This document shows positions 50,683 through 57,989 of a DNA stretch of 64,000 nt, in pieces. The stretch's first letter is position 1; the number at the start of each line of letters is the position of its first letter. The position numbers were made by a program, and so were the translations under genes. This DNA comes from CAYSLU01 sp964431965 (lineage in GTDB: Bacteria; Verrucomicrobiota; Kiritimatiellia; CAIKKV01; CAYSLU01): positions 15,214-79,213 of the forward strand of contig CAYSLU010000009.1 of assembly GCA_964431965.1 (NCBI GenBank). The letters run 5' to 3'. The notes under the pieces were generated by a model. It did no database searches. It was not told where the DNA came from and worked only from the letters and a program-made list of their open reading frames with translations.

Positions 50683-51905
50683 TCCTGTCCCAGGCCGAGG
50701 GGGCGTATGCGCTGGGCGTGGCCATGCTGGCCTACGGCTGGGGGGGCTATCCGCTGCTCGTCGGAGTTGTTGCCCGGCTCCGGCGCCGGCGGTGGACGCG
50801 GCCGGCCTTCGAGGAGCCTGCTGAAGCACTGCCCGCGGCGGCGATCCTCTGCTCCGCGCACAACGAAGAGACGGTGATCGCCGAGCGCATCCGGAACCTG
50901 CAGGCGCTCGACTACCCGGCCGACCGGCTGAGCATTCTGGTGGGAGTCGACGGATCGGACGATCGAACGGCTGAGATCGCGCAGGCGTTTGCAGCCGCGG
51001 ACTCCCGCATCCGGATTCACGCGGTTGCGCAACGCCGCGGCAAGGCCGCCATGCTGAAGGACCTGGTCGCAATGAGCCGCGAGCCGGTCCTGGTGCTGAC
51101 GGACGCCAACACGATGTTCCGGCCCGACGCGCTGCGCGCTCTGGTGCTGCCGCTTCGCGACCGGCGGGTGGGCGGCGTGAGCGGCCGGCTGGTGCTCACG
51201 CCGCCGCCCGGCGCCGAGACGCGGGAGGCGGCATACTGGAACTGGGAAACGCAGCTCAAGTGCGCCGAGAGCGGGGTGGATTCGTGCCTGGGAGCGAACG
51301 GCGGGATCTACGCCGTCCGACGCGAGCGGTTCTGGAATGCGCTGCCGGACAACACGGTCATCGACGACTTCGTGATCGGGATGAAGGTCCGCGAACAGGG
51401 CGCCCGCATGGCGTTCGAGCCGGCTGCCGTGGCCACGGAGGAAGCGCCGTCCCGCGTGCGCGACGAGTGGGTCCGACGGGTGCGGATCGGCGCCGGCGCG
51501 TTTCAGGCGCTTTGGCTGTGTCGGCGCTGCCTGTCGCCGCAGTACGGCTTGTTCGCCTGGATGTTCTTTTCGCATAAGGTCCTGCGCTGGTGCACGCCGC
51601 ACCTGCTGCTCGGAGTCCTCGGGGTGTCCCTGTACCTCGTCTACCGGGATGCGCTGTCGCACTGGCCGGGCCACGGCTGGGACGACACGTCGCTGGTGGT
51701 TTCGTCGGCGACGCTGATCCTCGCCGGGATTGGCCTGCTGGCCGCTCTGCTCGGCGGGGGGGCGGGGGGGCGGGCCGGGCGCGTGGCGCGCCTGCTGTCG
51801 GGGCTCCGGTATCTCGTGGTCATCCAGGCCGCGCTGTTTGTGGGATTCCTCCGCTTCTGTCGCGGCAATCTTTCGGGCGCGTGGCGCCGCACGCGCCGGA
51901 CGTGA
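50679..51905 (+). CDS. Membrane family 2 glycosyltransferase
   Basis: GT2 glycosyltransferase of 408 residues with a membrane segment before the catalytic domain (ALGVAMLAYGWGGYPLLVGV) and two or three after it. AAILCSAHNEETVIAERI, VLTDANTMFRPDAL (Asp142), VIDDFVIGMKVREQGARM and RRVRIGAGAFQALW form the processive-type GT2 core with ED-like and QxxRW-like elements (the last as R-V-R-I-G-A-G). This layout is typical of synthases of polysaccharide chains. GTG 50679 overlaps the acyltransferase stop. Confidence 0.87.
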   Translation: MILSQAEGAYALGVAMLAYGWGGYPLLVGVVARLRRRRWTRPAFEEPAEALPAAAILCSAHNEETVIAERIRNLQALDYPADRLSILVGVDGSDDRTAEIAQAFAAADSRIRIHAVAQRRGKAAMLKDLVAMSREPVLVLTDANTMFRPDALRALVLPLRDRRVGGVSGRLVLTPPPGAETREAAYWNWETQLKCAESGVDSCLGANGGIYAVRRERFWNALPDNTVIDDFVIGMKVREQGARMAFEPAAVATEEAPSRVRDEWVRRVRIGAGAFQALWLCRRCLSPQYGLFAWMFFSHKVLRWCTPHLLLGVLGVSLYLVYRDALSHWPGHGWDDTSLVVSSATLILAGIGLLAALLGGGAGGRAGRVARLLSGLRYLVVIQAALFVGFLRFCRGNLSGAWRRTRRT

Positions 51906-51926
51906 CGGACCGCACCGCATCCACCC

Positions 51927-53036
51927 ATGCTGCGCGCGATCGATAAGTGGCTGCCGGGATACCTGGCCGGACAGGTGCGACGGGCGATTCGCCCCCGTGC
52001 CCGCCCGGCGATCCGACATCTGTTCTTTTGTCTGGCCGATCACTTCGAGCCGTTTGTCGGCGGGGCGGATCGCGCGGAGGCGCTGAGCCGGGTCGATTTG
52101 TGGGCGCGGGAGTACCCGGCCCGGTTCGCGCGGTTCCGCGATGCGGACGGGCGGGCCCCACGACACACCTTCTTCTTTCCTCAGGACCACTATGATGCCG
52201 AGTGCCTGGACCGGCTTCGTCCCTTGGTGGAGCGGGGATGCGGAGAGGTCGAGATCCACCTGCATCACCGGGCTGACACGGCGGAGAGCCTGGAGGCCAA
52301 GCTCTCCGCGTTTCGCGATGTCTTGCACGAGCGGCATGGATACCTGGGATCGGACGGCGGCGGGCGCGTCCGCTACGGGTTCATCCACGGCAACTGGGCT
52401 CTGTGCAACTCGCGCCCGGACGGCGATTGGTGTGGGGTCAACGAGGAACTCCGCGTGCTGGAATCCACGGGCTGCTGTGCGGATTTCACGTTTCCCTCGG
52501 CGCCGTCCCCGACTCAGCCGCCGACGGTGAACACCCTCTACTACGCCCGGGACCGAGCGGGCCAGCCGCGCGGGGCGGACCGGGGCCAGCCGGTTCGAGT
52601 CGGCGGGGGTGCCGGTCGCCGGCCGGGGCAGCTGATGATTGTTCCCGGCCCGCTGGCCCTGAACTGGCGCCGGCGCAAGTGGGGGGTGTTGCCGCGCCTG
52701 GAGAACGCCGAGCTGTCGGGCGTGAATCCGCCGCGACCGGACCGCGTGGATCTCTGGGTGCAGCGCGACATCCACGTGGCCGGGCGCGACGACTGGGTTT
52801 TCGTGAAGGTTCACACGCATGGCTGCGCCGCCGCCAACCGCGCCGCTCTGCTGGGGCCCGAGATGGAAGCCGCGCACGCCGACCTGGGGCGTCGGTTCAA
52901 CGACGGCCGGCGCTGGCTTCTGCACTACGTCACGGCCCGCGAGATGTATAACCTGATCCGGGCTGCTGAGTCCGGGGCGGCGTGCCCGCCGGCTGAAGCG
53001 TTCAGCTTCGAAATCACGCCGCCGCCCGCCGCCTGA
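51927..53036 (+). CDS. Polysaccharide deacetylase-like protein
   Basis: Protein of 369 residues. HLFFCLADHFEPF resembles the first acidic strand of (beta/alpha) deacetylase folds, EIHLHHRADT gives a His cluster (His111, 113, 114), and GFIHGNWALCNSRPDG is a further conserved block seen in proteins of polysaccharide loci. The usual T-F-D-D motif is absent, so the family is uncertain. Residues about 210-230 are a Gly/Arg-rich variable segment. It closes the glycan locus, before a promoter-bearing gap. If active it would remove acetyl groups from the glycan. Confidence 0.6.
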   Translation: MLRAIDKWLPGYLAGQVRRAIRPRARPAIRHLFFCLADHFEPFVGGADRAEALSRVDLWAREYPARFARFRDADGRAPRHTFFFPQDHYDAECLDRLRPLVERGCGEVEIHLHHRADTAESLEAKLSAFRDVLHERHGYLGSDGGGRVRYGFIHGNWALCNSRPDGDWCGVNEELRVLESTGCCADFTFPSAPSPTQPPTVNTLYYARDRAGQPRGADRGQPVRVGGGAGRRPGQLMIVPGPLALNWRRRKWGVLPRLENAELSGVNPPRPDRVDLWVQRDIHVAGRDDWVFVKVHTHGCAAANRAALLGPEMEAAHADLGRRFNDGRRWLLHYVTAREMYNLIRAAESGAACPPAEAFSFEITPPPAA

Positions 53037-53158
53037 CCGGCCTTCTCGAGCGCGGGCTCGGAGCCGCCCGCTGGCCCGGGGGCGTGTCGGCCTTCGCACC
53101 GGAGGGCATCTTCCGGTCGATGCTCCGCGCCCGTCGGGTTTTGGGGCGAGTTTGGGCA

Positions 53159-53188
53159 TTGACGCTCGGCAAGGGCAGAGCCTAGACT
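53159..53188 (+). promoter_or_regulatory. Candidate sigma-70-type promoter for the secretin module
   Basis: TTGACG at 53159-53164 and TAGACT at 53183-53188, with 18 bases between, match the -35 box at five of six and the -10 box at four of six positions. It lies in the 196-base gap before the ATPase gene, the largest non-repeat gap in the second half of the window. Position supports a new transcription unit, but this is by eye only. Confidence 0.4.
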
Positions 53189-53232
53189 TTTCAGTGGTAC
53201 TTGTGGCTGTCGGGTCGGTTAGAGGCGGCGAT

Positions 53233-54096
53233 ATGAGCTATTTCACCGTTCTGGGGCTGAACCGGGAGCCGTTCTCCACGAGTCCGGACCCATCATTCTT
53301 CTACCTGTCCAGAGACCACAAGGCCGCCCTGTACCGTCTGCAGATCGCCATCAGCCTGAAGCGCGGGCTGTGTGTCATCCTGGGGGACGTGGGAACCGGC
53401 AAGACCACCCTCAGCCGGAAGTTCTGTCAGATGCTCCGCGAGGAGCCGGACGTATCGTTTCACATGGTTCTCAATCCGTACTTCAAGACCGAGAAGCAAT
53501 TCCTGATCCGGCTGGCGGCGCTCTTCCACCTGGATCTGGCCTTGAAGAACCCGAGCGGCTTGGACTGCATCGAGGGAATCGAGCATTTCCTCTATCGGAG
53601 AGGGGTTCAGGAGCAGAAGAACGTGGTTTTGCTGGTTGACGAGGCCCAGCTCTTAACGGATGATACACTAGAAATACTAAGGATTTTGCTCAACTACGAG
53701 ACGAACGAGTACAAGATCCTGCAGCTTGTGCTGGTCGGACAGCTGGAGCTTCTTCCCCGGCTGCGAAGGATGCACAACCTGTGGGATCGCATAGCTTTGC
53801 GCTATGTGATCAACCCGCTGGGGCTCGACGAGACGGCGGAGATGATCCGTTTTCGTTTGGAGCAGGCGGGGTATTCGGGGAAGGATCCCCTGTTTACGGA
53901 CGGGGCGGTGTGGCGGATCTACGAGGCGACGGGCGGCTATCCGCGGAAGCTCTCGTGGCTCTGCCATTACTGTTTGGAAACGCTGGTGATGCAAGATCGG
54001 ACGGTGGTTGACGAGGATACCGTCAGGCACTTGATCGAAAAAGAGCTGAAGAACGTCCCACTGACGGCCGGAGGTTCGGCGGATGGCTTCCGATAA
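53233..54096 (+). CDS. ExeA-type AAA ATPase (secretion/EPS-associated)
   Basis: Cytoplasmic ATPase of 287 residues. It opens with YFTVLGLNREPFSTSPDPSF, the ExeA-family N-terminus, then Walker A GDVGTGKTT (51-59) and Walker B VVLLVDEAQ (Asp136, Glu137). GYPRKLSWLCHYCLE is the C-terminal helix pair of the family. ExeA-type proteins help assemble type II secretins, and relatives are found in EPS/exosortase loci. The C-terminal peptidoglycan-binding domain of full ExeA is missing; length is like the short EPS-type form. The stop lies inside the next gene. Confidence 0.87.
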   Translation: MSYFTVLGLNREPFSTSPDPSFFYLSRDHKAALYRLQIAISLKRGLCVILGDVGTGKTTLSRKFCQMLREEPDVSFHMVLNPYFKTEKQFLIRLAALFHLDLALKNPSGLDCIEGIEHFLYRRGVQEQKNVVLLVDEAQLLTDDTLEILRILLNYETNEYKILQLVLVGQLELLPRLRRMHNLWDRIALRYVINPLGLDETAEMIRFRLEQAGYSGKDPLFTDGAVWRIYEATGGYPRKLSWLCHYCLETLVMQDRTVVDEDTVRHLIEKELKNVPLTAGGSADGFR

Positions 54097-54994
54097 GCAT
54101 GATTTGACGCCGGAAGAGAAACTGCTGAAGGTGATTCAGCAGTCTCGGGGCCGGGACGACAAGGAACCGAAGCCCGGTGAGGCATCCGTTCCTTCGCCGG
54201 CCGCGTCCGCTTCGGCGTCGAGTCCGGCTCCCGCCAAACCCGTGACTCCTTCGCCCGCGCCGACCCCGCCGCGTCCCCCGGTGCAGCCGGCGCCGGCCGA
54301 AAAGCCGGCGGCTGTTCCCAAAGAGGCTCCGACTCCCGCTGCAAGCGACCGAAAGCTGAAGATCGCGACCCCGCCACCTGCGGCTGCCGAGAGCAAGGCC
54401 GCTGCGGCCTTGGCTCCGCATGCCGATGGGACGGAGCCGGCGGCAGGGGGGCCAGCGGCGCCCCCGGCGCCGCAGGCGTCCGTTGCGGTCCAGCGCGCGC
54501 TTCGCCTGGTTGCGGCGGCCGCCGAGCGGCTGAGCATCGTCAAAGTCAACCGCGTGCTGGCGGCCGTTATCCTGATCCTGCTGGCGCTCACGGTCTACCA
54601 GGTGGGGTTCGCGCGGCCGGCCGTGCTGCTCGATGTGGCTATCGCGCCTGCTGTTGAGCCGTCGCCCGGGGGCGCGCCGCCGGCCGTCAGCATCCCGCCA
54701 CTCGACGAGTACGCGAGCCTGCGCAATCCGTTCGCGCCGCGAGGGGCGAAGCCGTCGACGAGCACGAACACCCCGATTCACGTGGCGTCCGCCACCGACT
54801 TCAAACTCATCGGCGTGTCATGGGACCCCGCCAGCCCGGACGAGTCGGAAGCGATCCTGAGGAGCGAAAGCCGGCGGCAGACGTATTTTGTCCGTCAGGG
54901 GCAGAGCATCGCGGATGCGGATGTGTCGGTGATCAAGGTGGAGCGTGAGCGGGTTCTGCTGAGGCAATCAGGCAAGGAGATCGAAGTCAAGTGA
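54083..54994 (+). CDS. GspC/PilP-like inner-membrane anchor protein
   Basis: Protein of 303 residues. An Ala/Pro-rich cytoplasmic linker (about 40-140) precedes one membrane segment (VLAAVILILLALTVYQVGF, about 158-176). The outer part has LRNPFAP, FKLIGVSWDP, and QTYFVRQGQSIADADVSVIK then VERERVLLRQSGKEIEV. This ending matches the small homology-region fold of GspC and PilP, which link the inner membrane to the secretin. It lies between the ATPase and the secretin with overlaps on both sides, as in type II secretion or pilus operons. Similarity is weak but context is strong. Confidence 0.75.
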   Translation: MASDKHDLTPEEKLLKVIQQSRGRDDKEPKPGEASVPSPAASASASSPAPAKPVTPSPAPTPPRPPVQPAPAEKPAAVPKEAPTPAASDRKLKIATPPPAAAESKAAAALAPHADGTEPAAGGPAAPPAPQASVAVQRALRLVAAAAERLSIVKVNRVLAAVILILLALTVYQVGFARPAVLLDVAIAPAVEPSPGGAPPAVSIPPLDEYASLRNPFAPRGAKPSTSTNTPIHVASATDFKLIGVSWDPASPDESEAILRSESRRQTYFVRQGQSIADADVSVIKVERERVLLRQSGKEIEVK

Positions 54995-56622
54995 ACAGGC
55001 GCACCTGTATCTTCGCCAGCTTCGTCTGGCTTGTGCTGCTGGGCCCGCTCTTTGCGGCGGCCCAGTCGGAATCGACCAACGTGGCCGTTCGGCCGAAGAC
55101 TCTTGCCCAGTTCGACCTCCCGGGGCTGGACAAGCGGCTGTCGATCGCCCTGCAGGACGCGATGAGCATCGAGGACTTCATTCGCTTCCTCGCGCTCAAG
55201 GGCGGGCTCAACGTCGTGATCAGCAAGGGCGTAACGGGATCGACCAAGCAGCTCAACCTCGACGACGTCACCGTCCGGGATGCCCTCGACATCGTTCTGG
55301 CGGCCAACGGGCTGGCCTACGAGCTGAAGGGGAACATCATCAAGATCATGACGGTGGACGAGTACCGGGAACAGAACGGCGTCGATTTCTACGAGCAGAA
55401 GGAAGTCAAGATCGTCGAGCTGAAGTACGCGTCCGCCACCAAGGTGGCCGCGATGCTGGCCCCGGTCAAGAGCTCCAAGGGGAACATCGTGTCCGACGAG
55501 CAGACCGGCACGCTCGTGCTCATCGACCTGCCGGACCGCATCCGGGAGATGGCGGCGATCATCGAGAAGTCCGAGCTGCCGTCGATCACCCGCATCGTGC
55601 CGACCCTGACGAAGACCTTTGTGCTCCAGCACGCCGTGCCCGAGGACATCCGGGCCGAGGTGCAGGCGGCGCTGACGAAGGACGTCGGGACCATGCGGGT
55701 CGACAAGCGGACCAAGACGCTCATCGTGACCGACGTAACGAACGCGATGACCAAGGTCGAGGAGATCATTCGCGTGTTCGATCGAAAGCCGCGTGAGGTC
55801 TTCATCGAGGCGAAGATCATACAGGTTACGCTGAAGAACGAGTTCCGGCTCGGCATCAACTGGCAGCACTTCTTCGATGGCGTGGATCCGCGGTTCCAGC
55901 TGAAGTCGGCCGGCGACTTCTCCGCGAATCCCTCGGGCGGACGCTTTGCGAGCCTGAGTCTAGCGACCGTGACGAAGTTCGGCGACCTGGGGCTGATGTT
56001 CGACACGCTCGAAACCATGGGGAACACCAAGGTGCTCTCCAGCCCCCACATTGCCGTGCTCGACGGCAGCGAGGCGTCGATCAAGGTCGTCGAGAATCAG
56101 CCGTACGTCCAGCTCCAGTTCGAGAGCGGGTCGACCAACGTGGTGGGGCAGACGTATAACTTCGTCGAGGTTGGCGTGAGTCTGACCGTCGCGCCCCGGA
56201 TCAACGAAGAGGGCATGATCACGCTGTCGATCAAGCCCGAGATCAGCGACATCTCCCAGTGGTACCGCGGCGCGCCTCAGGAAGGCACGCCTGTGGTTCG
56301 GAAGTCGTTCGCGGAGACCAGCGTGATGATCAAGGACGGGGAGACGATCATCATCGGCGGCCTCATCGTGAACGGAAAGATCAAGACCGAGTCGCGCATA
56401 CCGGTCCTGGGCCGGATTCCGTTCCTGGGCGCGCTGTTCCGGTTCCGGGCCGAGGACTCCGTCAACAATGAGATCGCGGTGTTCCTGACCCCGCGCATCA
56501 TCACCGGAGAGGAGCCCTTCCGGCGGTCCAAGGATATGGACCGGGAGCCGAAGGAAATGGCGCCTTCCGCCGGCGCCGCTGACGCGACCGGATCGGTCGG
56601 CGCGGCGCCCCGCGCCGAGTAG
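54991..56622 (+). CDS. Secretin (GspD/PilQ family outer-membrane channel)
   Basis: Outer-membrane channel protein of 543 residues. A signal peptide ends near FAAAQS (about 22-27). A N0-like domain (FDLPGLDKRLSIALQDAMSI, then VTVRDALDIVLAANGLAYEL) is followed by two N1-type modules (KIVELKYASATKVAAMLAPV and KTFVLQHAVPEDIRAEVQAA). The secretin core begins with PREVFIEAKIIQVTLKNEFR and has KVLSSPHIAVLDGSEASI and GETIIIGGLIVNGKIKTESR, then IPVLGRIPFLGALF, the standard signature. GTG 54991 overlaps the upstream gene. It would form the exit pore of a type II-like or pilus-like machine. Confidence 0.93.
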   Translation: MNRRTCIFASFVWLVLLGPLFAAAQSESTNVAVRPKTLAQFDLPGLDKRLSIALQDAMSIEDFIRFLALKGGLNVVISKGVTGSTKQLNLDDVTVRDALDIVLAANGLAYELKGNIIKIMTVDEYREQNGVDFYEQKEVKIVELKYASATKVAAMLAPVKSSKGNIVSDEQTGTLVLIDLPDRIREMAAIIEKSELPSITRIVPTLTKTFVLQHAVPEDIRAEVQAALTKDVGTMRVDKRTKTLIVTDVTNAMTKVEEIIRVFDRKPREVFIEAKIIQVTLKNEFRLGINWQHFFDGVDPRFQLKSAGDFSANPSGGRFASLSLATVTKFGDLGLMFDTLETMGNTKVLSSPHIAVLDGSEASIKVVENQPYVQLQFESGSTNVVGQTYNFVEVGVSLTVAPRINEEGMITLSIKPEISDISQWYRGAPQEGTPVVRKSFAETSVMIKDGETIIIGGLIVNGKIKTESRIPVLGRIPFLGALFRFRAEDSVNNEIAVFLTPRIITGEEPFRRSKDMDREPKEMAPSAGAADATGSVGAAPRAE

Positions 56623-56665
56623 CCGGGGAGCATCCGGCCCCGGCGGGCGGCGAAGCCAGGCAGAC

Positions 56666-57964
56666 ATGAGCGCGTGGACCCACCATATCGGGGCCGCTTC
56701 GATCGCGGCGGCACTGCTCGGCGCGACGGCGTTCGGCCAGGGCGATCCTTCCGTGCCCGCCGAGCCCTCCGACCCGGCCATGCGCGTCGCGCCGACGAGC
56801 GGCGCGCGCCGGGCGATGGCGGCGTCCGGCATCGGCGCGGGCGACTATGCGCGCCTCGTGAAGGAGAACCTCGATCTCCGGGCCCAGGCGGACAAGACGC
56901 AGCGCGACGTCAACGCGCTCCGCAAGGAGAACGCCTCGCTGATGCTGCAGGTGGACGAGCTCGAGCAGAAGCGGCGTGGCCTGGCCGCCTCGCTGAAAGA
57001 CCTGAGCGCGACGGGCGAGCTCGAGAAGCAGGTGGCCGCGGAGAAGGCGCGGTCGGCCAGCCTCGAAGCCGAGCTGAGCGCCATGCGGCGGCAGATCGAA
57101 GCCGGCCTGCTGACCGGCACCGGCCGCGCGGCGTCGGCGTCCGCTCCGGCTCCGGGCTCCGATCTGTACCGGCGCCTCGAGCGCGAGAACACGGATCTGC
57201 GCAGCCGGCTGGCGAAGGAGCTGGACCGGCAGCAGCAGACCGACACGGCCCGGCAGCAGACGGCCGACGCCGGGGCGCAGCTCCAGGAGGATCTGGCCCG
57301 GCTGACCCGCGAGAAGGCCGCCGCGGAAGCGCAGCTTCGCGATCTGGCCGCGGCCCGCGAGCGGGACCGCAAGGTGCTCTACCTGGTGGCTCGGAAGGCG
57401 ATGCAGTACAAGAACGACCTGGCCCAGGCCCAGGAGCGCCTGCGCCGGACGGAGTCTCTGGCGTCCTCCGGCGGATCCGGCGCGGGCGGCTGGCGCGCCG
57501 CCGCCGGGATCGGAGCGCGGTCGCCGGGGAGCATGCTCTCCGCGTCCCCCGGCTCGGTCGGCGCCGGGCCGCGGGCGACGGGCGATATCCAGGCGCTGGC
57601 GGATGCCATGTACGAGGACGCGCTCGTCCAGACCGAGCGAGCCTTCGGGGAGGCGCCATCATCCCCGCGGAGGTCCGCCCTTGTGTCCGACTCGGCCCGG
57701 ATGCAGGCGGAGTCGCTCTTCCAGAAAGGCGTTGCGCTGGCGCGCCAGGGCAAGTATGGAGACGCCGAGCGGATGTACAGTCTGGCGCTGAAGGCGAACC
57801 CTAAGTTTGCCGAAGCGCACTTTAACCTCGGCATCCTGTACGAGGATCACCTGGGCAACATGCGAAAGGCGGCCGACCACTATCGCCAGTACCTCTCCCT
57901 GAACCCGGACGCCAGCGACGCCGACGTCGTCCAGTCCTGGATCGTCGAGCTGGAGGTCGAGTAG
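56666..57964 (+). CDS. Secreted coiled-coil and TPR protein
   Basis: Protein of 432 residues. The N-terminus (HHIGAASIAAALLGATAFGQ) looks like a signal peptide cut near residue 25. Residues 60-260 are rich in heptad Leu/Ala/Arg/Glu and read as coiled coil (EKQVAAEKARSASLEAELSA). The C-terminus has a TPR-type pair, ALARQGKYGDAERMYSLALK followed by NPKFAEAHFNLGILYED. It may be a periplasmic scaffold next to the secretin. It is 43 bases downstream of the secretin gene. No enzymatic motif is visible. Confidence 0.75.
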   Translation: MSAWTHHIGAASIAAALLGATAFGQGDPSVPAEPSDPAMRVAPTSGARRAMAASGIGAGDYARLVKENLDLRAQADKTQRDVNALRKENASLMLQVDELEQKRRGLAASLKDLSATGELEKQVAAEKARSASLEAELSAMRRQIEAGLLTGTGRAASASAPAPGSDLYRRLERENTDLRSRLAKELDRQQQTDTARQQTADAGAQLQEDLARLTREKAAAEAQLRDLAAARERDRKVLYLVARKAMQYKNDLAQAQERLRRTESLASSGGSGAGGWRAAAGIGARSPGSMLSASPGSVGAGPRATGDIQALADAMYEDALVQTERAFGEAPSSPRRSALVSDSARMQAESLFQKGVALARQGKYGDAERMYSLALKANPKFAEAHFNLGILYEDHLGNMRKAADHYRQYLSLNPDASDADVVQSWIVELEVE

Positions 57965-57989
57965 CCCGATCGCGGGCGGGTCGAACCCG

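Noticed and set aside
53047..53060. Small CGAGC/GCTCG hairpin as terminator of the glycan operon
   Set aside because: Only a 5-base stem and no T-run follows; not enough to call a terminator.
50265..53159. 964-codon open frame on the minus strand
   Set aside because: It runs opposite to an acyltransferase, a GT2 enzyme and a deacetylase-like gene with intact motifs; its own translation has no recognisable domain.
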